Of a DNA stretch of 64,000 nucleotides, positions 22,636 to 33,465 are shown in pieces. Numbering within the stretch: position 1 is the first letter of the stretch; every line of letters begins with the position of its first letter. Below the pieces are notes generated by a model. The model was given only the letters and a program-made list of their open reading frames with translations. It was not told where the DNA came from and searched no databases. Source of the stretch: Termitomyces sp. T153 (Eukaryota > Basidiomycota > Agaricomycetes > Agaricales > Lyophyllaceae); contig JACKQL020000009.1 of the NCBI GenBank assembly GCA_018296165.2, positions 1,054,001 through 1,118,000 of the forward strand, written 5' to 3'. The position numbers and the translations under genes are program-made.

Positions 22636-23169
22636 TTACAATGCGGGGGTCAACAGAAGCTCCAAGGAATTTTGGGGCTCAGCTGAAGGGTTGGTGGGTT
22701 TGACATCAGAGTCTTTGGGGGCTGACTAAGAGATGAGGTTAATGACAAAAGAAGGTGGAAGAGAAAAAGAATATACCTTGAATGAAACATTGAGTGTGGT
22801 AAGGAGCGAGCTGGCAAGATTGACGTCGACGGGGGATAAGGCTTTGTCCAGATGGGAAGGATGAGCCACAATGAGCTTGTATGTTTGAAGGGTTGTGTCC
22901 AGAAGGTGAAGCTGCTGTTCTGCTGCTAGCTCCACCATGTCGCATTGCTTCTTGAGGTCCTTGAGGGGAGCCAAACTATGGCCATCAATGACAGGGAGAG
23001 CCTTAAGAAGGGCATTGATCTGGCCCAAAAGGAGGAGAGCGGTCTTGCCGCCAGGCTTATAGTTGGCTAGGGCAATGAGTAAGATAAGAGTCAGGAAAGA
23101 AAGAAGGGATGGGGTAGACAAACCAATGGAGGGAGTAATTTTGACTTTTTTTTGGTTTTGACTTGCCAT
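22636..23169 (-). CDS. Antisense accessory gene B of Gypsy-1, unknown function
   Basis: Minus-strand reading with exon 1 23169-22777 (131 codons), a 51-nt GT-AG intron (22726-22776), and exon 2 22725-22636 ending in TAA; 160 aa. The N terminus MASQNQKKVKITPS is basic. The body is helical (GKTALLLLGQINALLKAL, LKDLKKQCDMVELAAEQQL, HLDKALSPVDVNLASSLL). A hydrophobic run (LLSFLTLILLIALANY, about residues 21-37) may not be protein: GTTTGT...CCCTAG around it forms a 57-nt in-frame intron candidate. I recognise no family. It lies between pol and the 3' LTR on the opposite strand, only 25 bases from the nested LTR element, and keeps more CpG than pol. It may be the downstream half of the reading frame at 30837-31486. 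Confidence 0.5.
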
Positions 23170-23194
23170 CAAGTTTGGACTGGGGAGAAGAGAG

Positions 23195-24337
23195 TGTCAT
23201 GACCTGTTCCCTGAAGCTCCATACATCGCCTGACAAACCCCCATCCCCCCAGAACCCCCCCTAACTCATTGTCAAACTTCCCCAGCACTCCGCGCCTACT
23301 CCGGCTAACTCCGATGCATTCTTGGCTAACTCTGATGGCCCCCTGGCCAACTCTGATGTCTTCCCCACAGCTGCCGGTGCTTCCCCTGGACTTCCTGAGC
23401 CCCTGGGACCACTCCCCCGCTGTGCCTGATCCCATTACACATCATCAACTCGACACCCTGGCTCCCCTGACTTACCCTGGGGTATCATGACAACCTTGGA
23501 ATGGACCACGTCACACTTGATCCCATCAACATATCAATGTGGCCCGCCCTCTGGTTGTAACCGACACTCATCAACTCTGTCAAGCTCTGCCAAGCCCCGC
23601 CACCACAGCCAACGTTCCTGGAGCTCTTCAGTAGTCAGTATATAAGACATAGAGTAGCTCCTCATACTCTAGTCTTGAAATTAACTACCTACTTACTGGC
23701 CTTTCCTGATGTGTTTCTGATTGTTTCTTCTTGTGTTTTGTGTCCCATGTCTTGTTTTCCCTATTTTCAGTCTCCCAGTCTTATCTCACCTCTATTCCGT
23801 TATCTTTTTGTTATTGTTCTGTGTCTCCACCTGAATCTATTCTTGTTCTTGTCTCATCTTTGTCTCATTCTGTTTGACTCCATCTCATCTCATTTGATTC
23901 TGTCTATTATGTTCAAGTCCTCTTGACCATAATGTCCTCATAAACTCTGCAGTTACAATTACAAACCTCCAACACTCTTTACCAACTCTGGACCCTGCTA
24001 TATGCTTGGCTCCAAACCCCATCAATCCCTGTTAATCTCCTGTCAGAACTCTGGCTCCACTCCTGTCATCTGCGTAGCCTCTGCCTCCTCTGCACCCGCA
24101 ATACTCACACATGGACTATGCCTAAACCCTGCCAAGCCTGTCCCCCTTCCCCACAACTCATCTTCTACTCCTCCAGACCTCCCCGGACTTACCCAAATCA
24201 ATTTCCTCTGGCTATCCTCACAGGTCCCCAGTGTTTGGAACACCTCCGAGTGCCTGGTTGTCAGTGCAGGGAATCACATCTGCCTAGTAAGGACTCACCC
24301 AGTGTAGCTGAGCCCCCATGGTCAGTGGAACCTGACA
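23195..24337 (+). repeat. 5' LTR of the nested element
   Basis: Contains a TATA box (GTCAGTATATAAGAC, near 23636) followed by a T/C-rich segment. It is nearly identical to 29617-30760; a good share of the differences fall at CpG positions. Confidence 0.93.
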
Positions 24338-27300
24338 TAATCTCAAGACTCCCCCTTACCCTGCTTGTGATGTCCGCACTAACCCTGCACACACATCTGA
24401 CAAACACCTCCAATGTCTATGACTGGCCCATGCCTGGAAACCACTATGATTCATATTGCCCCACCCAATTTGCCAAGGCACATTGAGTCATGGATCTGAC
24501 ACAAAATGTCCCTTTCACCCCAGTTACATCCATACAATGGCTCTATCCATGGACACCCTCTTACAGCTCCCACACTCCCCCACCATCTCTGCCAGCTCTG
24601 CTTCTCACAGAGGCCGACCCCAACATCACCAAAGCTTCACCCAAAACCCCGGCAACAATTTGACCCAGTGCTCAACAACTTCTCTGACACTGCACCCTCA
24701 CCCCTCCAACACAATAGAAAAAGCCCTGCTGTGGAAAGTTGCTTGTCACATGAAAGACCAATTGCCAACCTCACCCAAGACAACAACAAGACCTCCGAGA
24801 ACGCATTCCCCTGAACCCCGCCTTTGGACCCCCCAACCCACAGCAGCCCCGTATGCCATTAGGAGCAAACTCAGCGGGTTCCCAACAATATCGAGTCTGC
24901 CCACAACCCCAATAGCAGAACATCACCACCAGATCATCTGACTTTCACACCCCTCCCCAAAAAAGTCCACCCTCCAAAGCTAGCCCCGCCGCCAACTGGA
25001 ATCAAACTCAACCCAGCAACCCCACCCACAGTGATGCAAGATTCTGAGACCAATGCTACTCCCCAATTACAGAACCCACTTCCAGGATCAGTTAGGACCC
25101 CCCGGTTGGCTCGGCTGTCACCTCCACCAACAAATGAAGGGGCCCCAACACCTCCAACCTGACCCCAACAACCCCGGAACAAGACGAAGAAATTCCCAAG
25201 CTTCTAGGGGTCAAGAAAGGAATGGCTATGCACCTCCACTCCGCTGCTTGAAGCACAGCCCAAAGTTAATGAGGAGAACCATGGCACCCTGACTCTCAAT
25301 GAGGAACAACTCTGGACCCCACCCACTATTTCAGCACCTGCCTACTATCTCAACACCTTCTCCCATACAATCTGGAACCCCCAACATTACAGACCCTTGA
25401 TGCCAACCCTCCCCACACACCATCCCCAGATGTAAACTCCGCCACCAGACTCTGCCACCTCCCACAAAGGAACCCCCAGCATAGGAGTTACCCTGAACTA
25501 ACTATAGACAAAATGACCCTACACGAAGTAGTTCCTGAAGTACTCTAAAATCGCTGACCTGTTTATATAAGGGAGGGAGAAGCCCCATCATCATCCCAGA
25601 GACTGTCAATCAACCCACTCAAATGTCCTGACAATCCAAAGAGCATATGCTCTGACATCCGTGGAGGACTTCCCTGCCAGGATTGATGACCCAAATAACC
25701 CTGCGCCGACTCAAAGCTGCCCTGATCCACCCCTCTGACCCACTCTGGATTCTAGTGACACAACTCTGGCACCCCCACTCTGACTCCAATATCCAACTGA
25801 GGGGACCTATGATGCCAGCTCAACACTCCATACAACCCTGCCCCTACACCAGAAGATGTCTATCAAGCGGGGACCACATCAATGGAGTACTCAGAAACAA
25901 ACCCCATGCAAAGTAATCTCTCTGGAGTACTCTAAAAGTTGCTGATGCGTTCCCCAAGAAGCGAGCAGTGCTTCTCCCCATTGCCACCCACCCACATTTG
26001 CAACAACCTCCGGGCTGCTCTGAAGCACGAATGAAGAATTGCTCCAACCCCGCCGTGACTCCTGGAGAGTCCCACACCAATACTTCCCCACAACCAACTT
26101 CCCCGCTGCCCTCCAACAATCGTGAACAACCATCTCCCCCCAATGCAGCAGATATTTCGCATGGAGGGACGATGGCCAGACTCACCCAAAACCTCGGAAG
26201 ATCAGTAGACCAGCCCCCCCCATCCAAGCTTGGCTCCAGGAGCCACCGCCACTCCTACATGACAACTCCGCTGCTCAGTAAAAACCCCCACTCTGGAGCT
26301 CCCCCTCCGATTCGTGACACAACCCCAATAACAAGTTAAGACCCAACTCCAACCCCCACATCAACCCTGGACCCCTGGTACTTGTGCTTGGAACAGCAGA
26401 CTGACAAAATGCGCCTCGGACCCCTTCCTCTACCCACACCACCCCCAAAGCCAACACAACAAACAAACCCCCACCAAGTGACCCTTGTGTTGACTCCAGG
26501 ACTGCTAACTTCTTCCCTGACAAAAGAACCACTGACTCCCAGAAGGAGCAACCCATGGAACAAGCTCCAAAGCATCTCCGCTGGGGCGAGCCATTCCCGA
26601 ACTGACCCCCATGCTGCCCCTGCCCAAAGAAGCATCCACCAATACAACCCCAACAGACCTCCAAACTCTAGGGAGTGTCAGAAATATGTAAGACCCCCCT
26701 GTCCATCTCTGGACTTACCCTTAGTCAGGAAAGCAATGTCATGTAGATGACCCGGAACCTTCAAACTTCAACTCAGGACCTGAAGGAACTGGTCAGGACT
26801 GATCACCCCACACCCCACCCCCTCGTTGTCAACACTCCAGAGCACACCAAGGCACCACCCAAGCATGCCCACCCACAGACGCAATACTCCGGAGCACGAC
26901 TTTGACCTGGACCAACACCCCAGAGCACAGCAAAGCCCAATCCCGAGTGCCCTTCGCCAAATACAATACTCTGGAGCTTGCCCCACACAACCCCACCAAA
27001 CAAAAACCTCTGGGCATCCTCAACCAAGGAATCACAACCCTAAGGGAGTACCTCTGCTTCCATGCTGACCAATCCCACAGCATAGATGGCATGGAAAACA
27101 GCTCCCTGCAAACTTACTACAGGGACCACCCTACCCTAGGGGCTCTGCCACTAAGCCGCTAGGGACTCTCTCCTCTGACCGACTATGCCCCAAGGACAAA
27201 CCTCACCCCGCCACCCCCACCATTGTTAAAAAGGACCTCTGCCACCCTGCTACCCATGTCAGCATAAAGGCCAGACTGCTGGAAAACCCCGCCCCTCCCA

Positions 27301-27798
27301 CCAGCTGCACCAACAAAAGACCGAAGCCCTGACCACCCCAAACACACATCAAAGACCTGGAGGTCCACCCCCTTGAACCAGCACAACACACATCTCTGCC
27401 GCAGACTGAGGAAAACCCCTACACCCTGGGTCTGAGACCTCAAGAATCAAACCCAGCAACGCCGCCAAAAAATGCCACAGAACTCTGCAGGAAGACTCCC
27501 AACACTCCCACTGAGCCTTGGAACTCTTCCTATGGTGCTCCGCCCTGCTCTGACAACCCCGGGGATAGCTGACACAGATGGCATTAGTGGGCTTAACCCC
27601 CACCTCTGGATCCACTAGGGATTCAACTCCCACCAGCACCCCTGCATGTTTCACTTACCTCACCCTCACACAAATTAAAGTCTCACTTCACACACCCAGG
27701 AACAATGAGGAAGCATTGGAAAGTACAAAAATATACAATACAAGGCAGAACAGGGCAGCGAACTCAAAGATGACAAGAAGTGGGGCCAGACTGCCCCC

Positions 27799-29218
27799 TC
27801 ACTCTTCCCCCAGAACCCCCACCATCTCTACCCCCATATCAATCTCCATCTGGGCCCGCACCACCGCCAAGACCTCCACCAGCCCTGGCAAAGCCTCCCT
27901 CATGTCCGCCGCCACTTCCCACCATGACCCTGGGGCCACTGCATTATGCCATTGATGCCCTGCCAGCAACCTCCCCACCCTCACCATCCCCTGCTGCAGC
28001 TCCGGAGGCTGACCCACAGGCATCTGCGCCAACCCATCTTGGATCAACGCAAATGCTGCAGAGGCACCATCCAAGAGAACCTGGTGCTCCTGCACCCAAC
28101 CTGACCCCAAACACAATCCATTTAGTAACAGGTGGAGAATTGGGAACCACACTTACAAAGGACCCCTGCGCGCCCTGAAGCAGCCTCATTGGCCAGCCAA
28201 TCCTCCCTCTGCCTTGCTACCTCCAACTCTGCCCACAGCAGACCACCCTCCGGCGCCATTTCCCACTCTTCCACCTCCTCCATAGGCTGCACCTCCTGCT
28301 GTGTCAGATGCTCCCGCAAGCCCTGTACCTCTGGCACTCGCTCCAGTGCCACCTGCACTGAGGTGTTTCACGCCTGCTCCAATGCCTCCTTCTCTGCCTG
28401 CACTGCGTCTCAATCCTCCCTTGCTTGTTGAAGCTCCCCCTCCCATGCCATCAATGCTGCCATTAGCACCTCCACCCACTTGCAAAGGAAGACCTCCATG
28501 ATCAAAGGCAGGAGCTCCAGAGAACTTGATTCCCATCCCAAGGCCGCGTCTGGGGTAGGAGAGTGAATGTGAAACCCTGGAGGACCCGCCATTAGCTCGT
28601 ACCCCCATGGTCTCTTGCTGGGTCCTGCCCCTGACGGTGGGGAAGCTCTCTGCTTCCCATGATCTGCCGCTGAGGATGCCCCCTCCCTCCACCCACCCTG
28701 CAGAGGCCCCACCTGCCCTGCAAACTGCCTTGCACTCACCTCCTCCAACATCTGGGTCTTCCACGCCTCACCCAGCTGACTCTGCACCCAGTCCTTGTTC
28801 CACCCCTGCTCCACGGCAACACATGCCACTCGCCACTTCAATGAGATCGAGCACTTCTCATGGCTCACATAACATAGAAGGCAAATGGAAGTGTCACGCC
28901 ATGAGCCCACAGAGGGCACATCAAAGACACAGGCCTTGCCCCACCATGCACAGAGAACACACTAAGAACAATGGATCAGCACATGTGACAAAGGAGAACT
29001 CAAAGACTCACTGGGGCCTTGTTTTGGCACCATTCCAGCATTGGGGGGCTCCGAGCCCATGCCAATGCCCTTGCAAACTCCTCCACTGTCACCTCCACCT
29101 GAGGGATTTGCTGCAATAGTGGGACCCCTTCTGCATCCCCCGCCGCCAATTGGGGCACTGTGGGATGAAATTTGGCCCACCTAGGACCCCCTGGAGAACC
29201 CACCACCACCGCAGACAA
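27799..29218 (-). pseudogene. Possible antisense cargo ORF inside the nested element, frameshifted
   Basis: On the minus strand, frames 29218-29000, 28919-28410, 28358-28122 and 28152-27799 can be read as one interrupted protein-like tract. It has a cysteine cluster (ICLLCYVSHEKCSIS) followed by VEQGWNKDWVQSQLGEAW, then glutamate/leucine/glutamine-rich helices (EHLTQQEVQPMEEVEEWEM, ELEVARQREDWLANEAA). The amino-acid content differs from the proline-rich nonsense in plus-strand frames. I do not recognise it with confidence; the pattern recalls cysteine-cluster proteins common in agaricomycetes. C-rich composition alone could also produce it. Confidence 0.3.
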
Positions 29219-29616
29219 CTCTGCAGAACTCTGTCAGCCACTCCAAAGAAACAGGTCAATGCTGCTCATGACTCCAGTGTATTGCACCAGCTCAGCGCTG
29301 ATGCTCGAACTCCTCCCCCTCGCTGTTGTACACGATCACCATGTCCATGTCTGAAATCAATGGGGTGGGGGAAGTGGCTGAATAACTGGGAGGGGACATG
29401 ACAAAGGATTTGAGGAAGCCCCAGGGTATGTCCAAGGCCTTTTAATTGATTAGGAAGAACCCTATGATGAAGAGGCAGCCACACTTCAACTTTGCCTCCC
29501 ACACCACTGTCACTTGCTGCAGATTGATCAATATTACTGGGCTTCAACTCCCACACCCCACCAATCCCTGACCTGCTCCCTGCATCTTGAGGGTCTCAAT
29601 GCTGAAGGGGGGGTGA

Positions 29617-30760
29617 TGTCACGACCTGTTCCCTGAAGCCCCATACATTGCCTGACAAACCCCTGTCCCCCTGGAACCCCCCCCTGATGCTTTGTCAAAC
29701 TTCCCCAGCACTCTGCGCCTACTCTGGCTAACTCCGACACATTCTTGGCTAACTCCGACGGCCCCCTGGCCAACTCCAATGTCTTCCCCACAGCTGCCAC
29801 CACTTCCCCTGGACTTCCTGAGCCCCTGGGACCACTCCCCTGCTGTGCCTGACTCCATTACACATCATCAACTTGACACCCTTGCTCCCCCAACTTACCC
29901 TGGGGTATCACAACAATCTTGGAACAGACCGCATCACAATTGATCCCATCAACATATCAACACGGCCTGCCCTCTGGTCATAACCGACACCCATTGACTC
30001 TGTCAAGCTCTGCCAAGCCCCGCCACCACACCCAACGTCCCTGGAGCTCTTCAGTAGTCAGTATATAAGACATAAAGTAGCTCCTCATACTCTAGTCTTG
30101 AGATTAACTACCTACTTACCAGCCTTTCCTGATGTGTTTCTGATTGTTTCTTCTTGTGTTTTGTGTCCCGTGTCTTGTTTTCCCTATTTTCAGTCTCCCA
30201 GTCTTATCTCACCTCTATTCCGTTATCTTTTTGTTATTGTTCTGTGTCTCCACCTGAATCTATTCTTGTTCTTGTCTCATCTTTGTCTCATTCTGTTTGA
30301 CTCCATCTCATCTCATTTGATTCTGTCTATTATGTTCAAGTCCTCTTGACCATAATGTTCTCACAAATTCTGCAGTTACAATTATGAACCTCCAACACTC
30401 TCTACCAACCCTGGACCCTGCTATATGCTTGGCTCCAAACCCCATCAATCCCTGTTAATCTCCTGTCAGAACTCTGGCTCCACTCCTGTCATCTGCGTAG
30501 CCTCTGCCTCCTCTGCACCCGCAATACTCACACATGGACTATGCCTGAACCCTGCCAAGCCTGTCCCCCTTCCCCACAACTCATCTTCTACTCCTCCAGA
30601 CCTCCCCGGACTTACCCAAATCAATTTCCTCTGGCTATCCTCACAGGTCCCCAGTGTTTGGAACACCTCCAAGTGCCCAGTTGTCAGTGCAGGGAATTGC
30701 ATCCACCTAGTAAGGACTCGCCCAGTGTAGCTGAGCCCCCATGGTCAGCGGAACCTGATA
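29617..30760 (+). repeat. 3' LTR of the nested element
   Basis: Partner of 23195-24337; starts TGTCACGACC (the other copy has TGTCATGACC). Followed by the GAGAG duplication and then the interrupted Gypsy-1 sequence. Confidence 0.93.
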
Positions 30761-30836
30761 GAGAGGAGCAAGTTGAGGGTATCGAAGCAATGAGTGAGGA
30801 GGTCGAGATGGGAAGCTAAAGGCTCACATTAGCTTT

Positions 30837-31486
30837 TCATTTTGAGGAATGAGTAGAGGATGGACCCAACATTTTGATGTCGCAGTCCTGGCACTTGCGG
30901 CATTGTTTCTGGATAAAGGAACAATTTAAGAGAAAATATTGATGGAGAGAAGTATGGACAGGCTCACCACAGATGCCTTGCATTGATGCTGGAGTTCATG
31001 ACAATTGTTTTTGGCCTTGATAATGGCATCAGCAAAGACAAAAAACAAATTGATGGCAGTGGAGTCTGTGGCAGCCTTGTGATTGAGAACGTCCAGAGTA
31101 GCAGAAAGAGTGTCATAAAGACCCTTTTGGTTGGCAAGGAGGGGGAAGTCGGCCTGATCAGCGAAAGTCTAAAAAGGGAATTAAGAAAAAGAGGGCAGGA
31201 AAGAGGAAGAAAATGAGAGGCATACCCAGCCAATAGAGCCCAGGTACCTAGCGCAATCAGCAGGAGTGCTAGAGAAGGCTGCTGCTGTGTTACACAAGCC
31301 AATTACAGCCTGTGCAAACAGAGGGTGCTGGAGGACAGCAAGGATGACTTGATGGGCATCTTGCTTGACAGCATGCTGGAGCATCCCATAGAAATCGGGA
31401 GGTGAGGGCATATGGCAAGGAGCAGGGGTTGGGCAAGGTGATGTGGTAATCACCACTTGGGGACAGACAACCTTGGAAGAAGGCAT
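30837..31486 (-). CDS. Antisense accessory gene A of Gypsy-1, unknown function
   Basis: Minus-strand reading with exons 31486-31226 (87 codons), 31168-30968 (67 codons) and 30908-30837 (23 codons plus TGA). Both introns (57 and 59 nt) have GT-AG ends, long pyrimidine tracts and phase 0; 177 aa. The ATG at 31486 is followed by PSSKVVCPQVV. A TATA-like TTATAAAG lies about 70 bases upstream (near 31559). The protein has a helical centre (GLYDTLSATLDVLNHKA, FADAIIKAKNNCHELQHQC) and ends in a cysteine cluster QCRKCQDCDIK. I recognise no family. It sits opposite to gag-pol just before the 3' LTR. Before the nested insertion its stop was only about 100 bases from the start of reading frame B, so the two may form one gene. 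Confidence 0.5.
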
Positions 31487-31733
31487 TTTGCAAGGGGTGG
31501 TTGGGACAGTTTTTGGGGACAATGGTCGAAGAGAACGAATGGCACAGCAAGGTCTTTATAAAACAACTTGTGGCGGGAGTGATTGAACAGGAAAAACAAG
31601 ACGGAAATTTATTTTCTGACTTTTAAAGAAGGGGAAAAATAAATTTTTTGGATCAAAAAAGGGCAGGGACAGATGTAGGCTTACCAAGGACAATGAAATG
31701 ACTGAGGGCAGTCATCTGAAAGTGCAGGGGAGG

Positions 31734-32574
31734 TGATATGCCAGCCTCAAAACTGAGGACCAACAAAAAGTGTTTAGAACAAAATAAAAGAATGTTTTCA
31801 CCTGAAAACTGTAAGCCAAGCATCAAAAACTGTAGATGTGAAAACATACCTTTAAAAACCAATAAGTACTACCACCCTTGTAACACAAAAAAGATGACTA
31901 GACCAACAAAAATACATCAGACTGATAAAGTGCCAAGTCTGTGGCAGTGCTTGGGCCAAGATGCTCGGATCATAATCCAAGATCAGCCATCAAGGCTGAC
32001 AAACCTTTGCAATAAACTGCAAAACAATTCCAACAATTAAAACACCTACCGCAACACATGTATTTTAAATTCCTACACTATGCTATTGAGTCCCAAAAAA
32101 CGGCCATAAACAGTTAGAAAAACAAAGGAGTAGGGAAGGAAAGAGTAAAAACCATGGAAATCTCGGATGGATGGAATGATGCAGGAGAAATGACATGCAG
32201 ACCAATTATCGCAGCACAATACCACACGGAACGCACTGGTCCATGCATGGACATCGGGGTATAAAAAGGATGGGAGAATAGGGAGATAGGCAAGCAGACT
32301 ATGTACCACAGCTCGGAGTTCCCCAGGGAGCGGAATTCTTAGGCTTAAGAGTGCATTAGTTGCTTCGGGAGTAGTAAATATACTGTTGAGCCCTTTCTTT
32401 AGTGTGAGACCGTCTCAAGCTTAGAATCAAATCATTAAAATATTTAACTTGCTTCTCTTTTATTGAAGTTCTAAGTAAGTTTGAGTGTAACTAAAAGCCT
32501 CCAAAACAAACTGTGAATAGAAAGTTTGATAAGTTGATCGCATCATTGATGGCATCAAACTTACTTTTGCATCA
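31734..32574 (+). repeat. Gypsy-1 3' LTR, CpG-eroded
   Basis: 841 bp. Compared with the 5' LTR, almost every substitution is CG to TG or CA (for example TGATACGCCGG against TGATATGCCAG), plus one deletion of about 9 bp near 31802. The TATAAAAAGG box is preserved near 32261. Confidence 0.95.
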
Positions 32575-33465
32575 ACATGTTTCAAGTCTTTGTTCTCAAG
32601 AAAAGAATGACATTTATCTTTTAGTGTTCCTTTGTAAACACTTGTCATGTTTCTTTCAAGTGTTTCTCAGGGAAAATTCTTTGTCTCACCACAAAGAATG
32701 TATTAGAAAACTTGGAGTGTTTGTCAGGAAACATACATTAGGTAATCTTTCAGTGTTTGTTTAAAAACATGAATTAGATACACCTGTTGCATCAACAAGC
32801 ATGTAGCTCACTGTATGGTGAGTGACACGCTCATTGACACATCTCATTGGGTCCTTCCAGTTCAAAACTAAAATTGTTTTATCTGTTAAATTTACATCAA
32901 GTCCAAAAGCAAGTAAAAAAGTTAGACTACATGTGAAATAAATCATTTTATGGCAATAAAACCATTTCAGTTTTGAGCTTGAAGGACCCAATGAGATGTG
33001 TTGATGAGCGCATCGCCCACCATACAGTGAGCTACATGCTTGTCAATGCAACAGGTGTATCTAATTTGTGTTTTTAAACAAACACTGAAAGATTACCTAA
33101 TGTATGTTTCCTGACAAACACTCCAAGTTTTCTAATACATTCTTTGTGGTGAGACAAAGAATTTTCCCTGAGAAACACTTGAAAGAAACATGACAAGTGT
33201 TTACAAAGAAACACTAAAAGATAAATGTCATTCTTTTCGTGAGAACAAAGACTTGAAACATGTCTAATCTTTTCTATCTGTATCTCAGGGATAATTGAAA
33301 GAAAAAAATTTCCTTGCTCTCAAGGAAAAGCATTGACATTTTTTAATTATTTTTATCATGTTCTTCCAAATACATTTCATGGGACACTAGAAAAAAACTG
33401 ATTATAATTACATAACATGTTTCTAACAGCTTTTTCCCAAGAAACTCTGGGGATTTCCTGAAGTG

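Larger units (their letters stand above)
23195..30760 (+). mobile_element. Nested LTR retrotransposon without recognisable pol (LARD-like)
   Basis: Two LTRs of 1143 and 1144 bp (23195-24337, 29617-30760) start TGTCA and end TGACA/TGATA. They are flanked by a perfect 5-bp duplication GAGAG (23190-23194, 30761-30765). A polypurine tract GAAGGGGGGGTGA adjoins the 3' LTR, so the element reads plus. The GGGGGTGATGTCA junction matches the 3' LTR edge of the chromovirus copy at 55065, suggesting a chromovirus-derived element. The 5.3-kb interior is C-rich on the plus strand, CpG-poor, and shows no gag, RT or integrase motif. Confidence 0.92.
15146..32574 (+). mobile_element. Ty3/Gypsy LTR retrotransposon (Gypsy-1) with a nested LTR element inside
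   Basis: LTRs of 849 bp (15146-15994) and 841 bp (31734-32574) begin TGATA and end GCATCA. A 4-bp ACAT lies on both sides (15142-15145, 32575-32578). gag, protease, RT-RNase H and integrase run on the plus strand from about 16160 to 22261, and a polypurine tract GCAGGGGAGG lies at 31724-31733. Between pol and the 3' LTR are two minus-strand spliced reading frames (22636-23169, 30837-31486). A second LTR element of 7566 bp sits between them. Without it the element would be about 9.9 kb. The target was the left arm of a foldback element. Confidence 0.95.
14940..33465. mobile_element. Foldback / long terminal-inverted-repeat element, split by a Gypsy insertion
   Basis: The left arm (14940-15145 continuing at 32579 to about 32880) is the reverse complement of the right arm (about 32955-33465). 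Terminal bases are CACTTCGGGAAATCCCC on the left and the reverse complement CACTTCAGGAAATCCCC on the right. Joined across the Gypsy insertion, the element is about 1.1 kb: two arms of about 0.5 kb and a spacer of about 75 bp. It has no coding capacity. A GAT flanks both ends (14937-14939, 33466-33468), possibly a 3-bp target duplication, but that is too short to be sure. It is probably a non-autonomous DNA element of unassigned superfamily. Confidence 0.8.

Noticed and set aside
22739..23172. Env-like membrane protein of Gypsy-1
   Set aside because: The only hydrophobic stretch coincides with a 57-nt in-frame intron candidate, and the gene is antisense to pol, unlike env.
23675..23926. Leucine/serine-rich hydrophobic ORF, also at 30098-30349
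   Set aside because: It is inside the LTR just after the TATA box in a T/C-rich tract, identical in both LTRs because they are copies; no sign of coding.
24002..28500. Many 80-160 codon proline/serine/threonine-rich plus-strand ORFs in the nested element
   Set aside because: They follow from C-rich composition, overlap in several frames, and share no motif.
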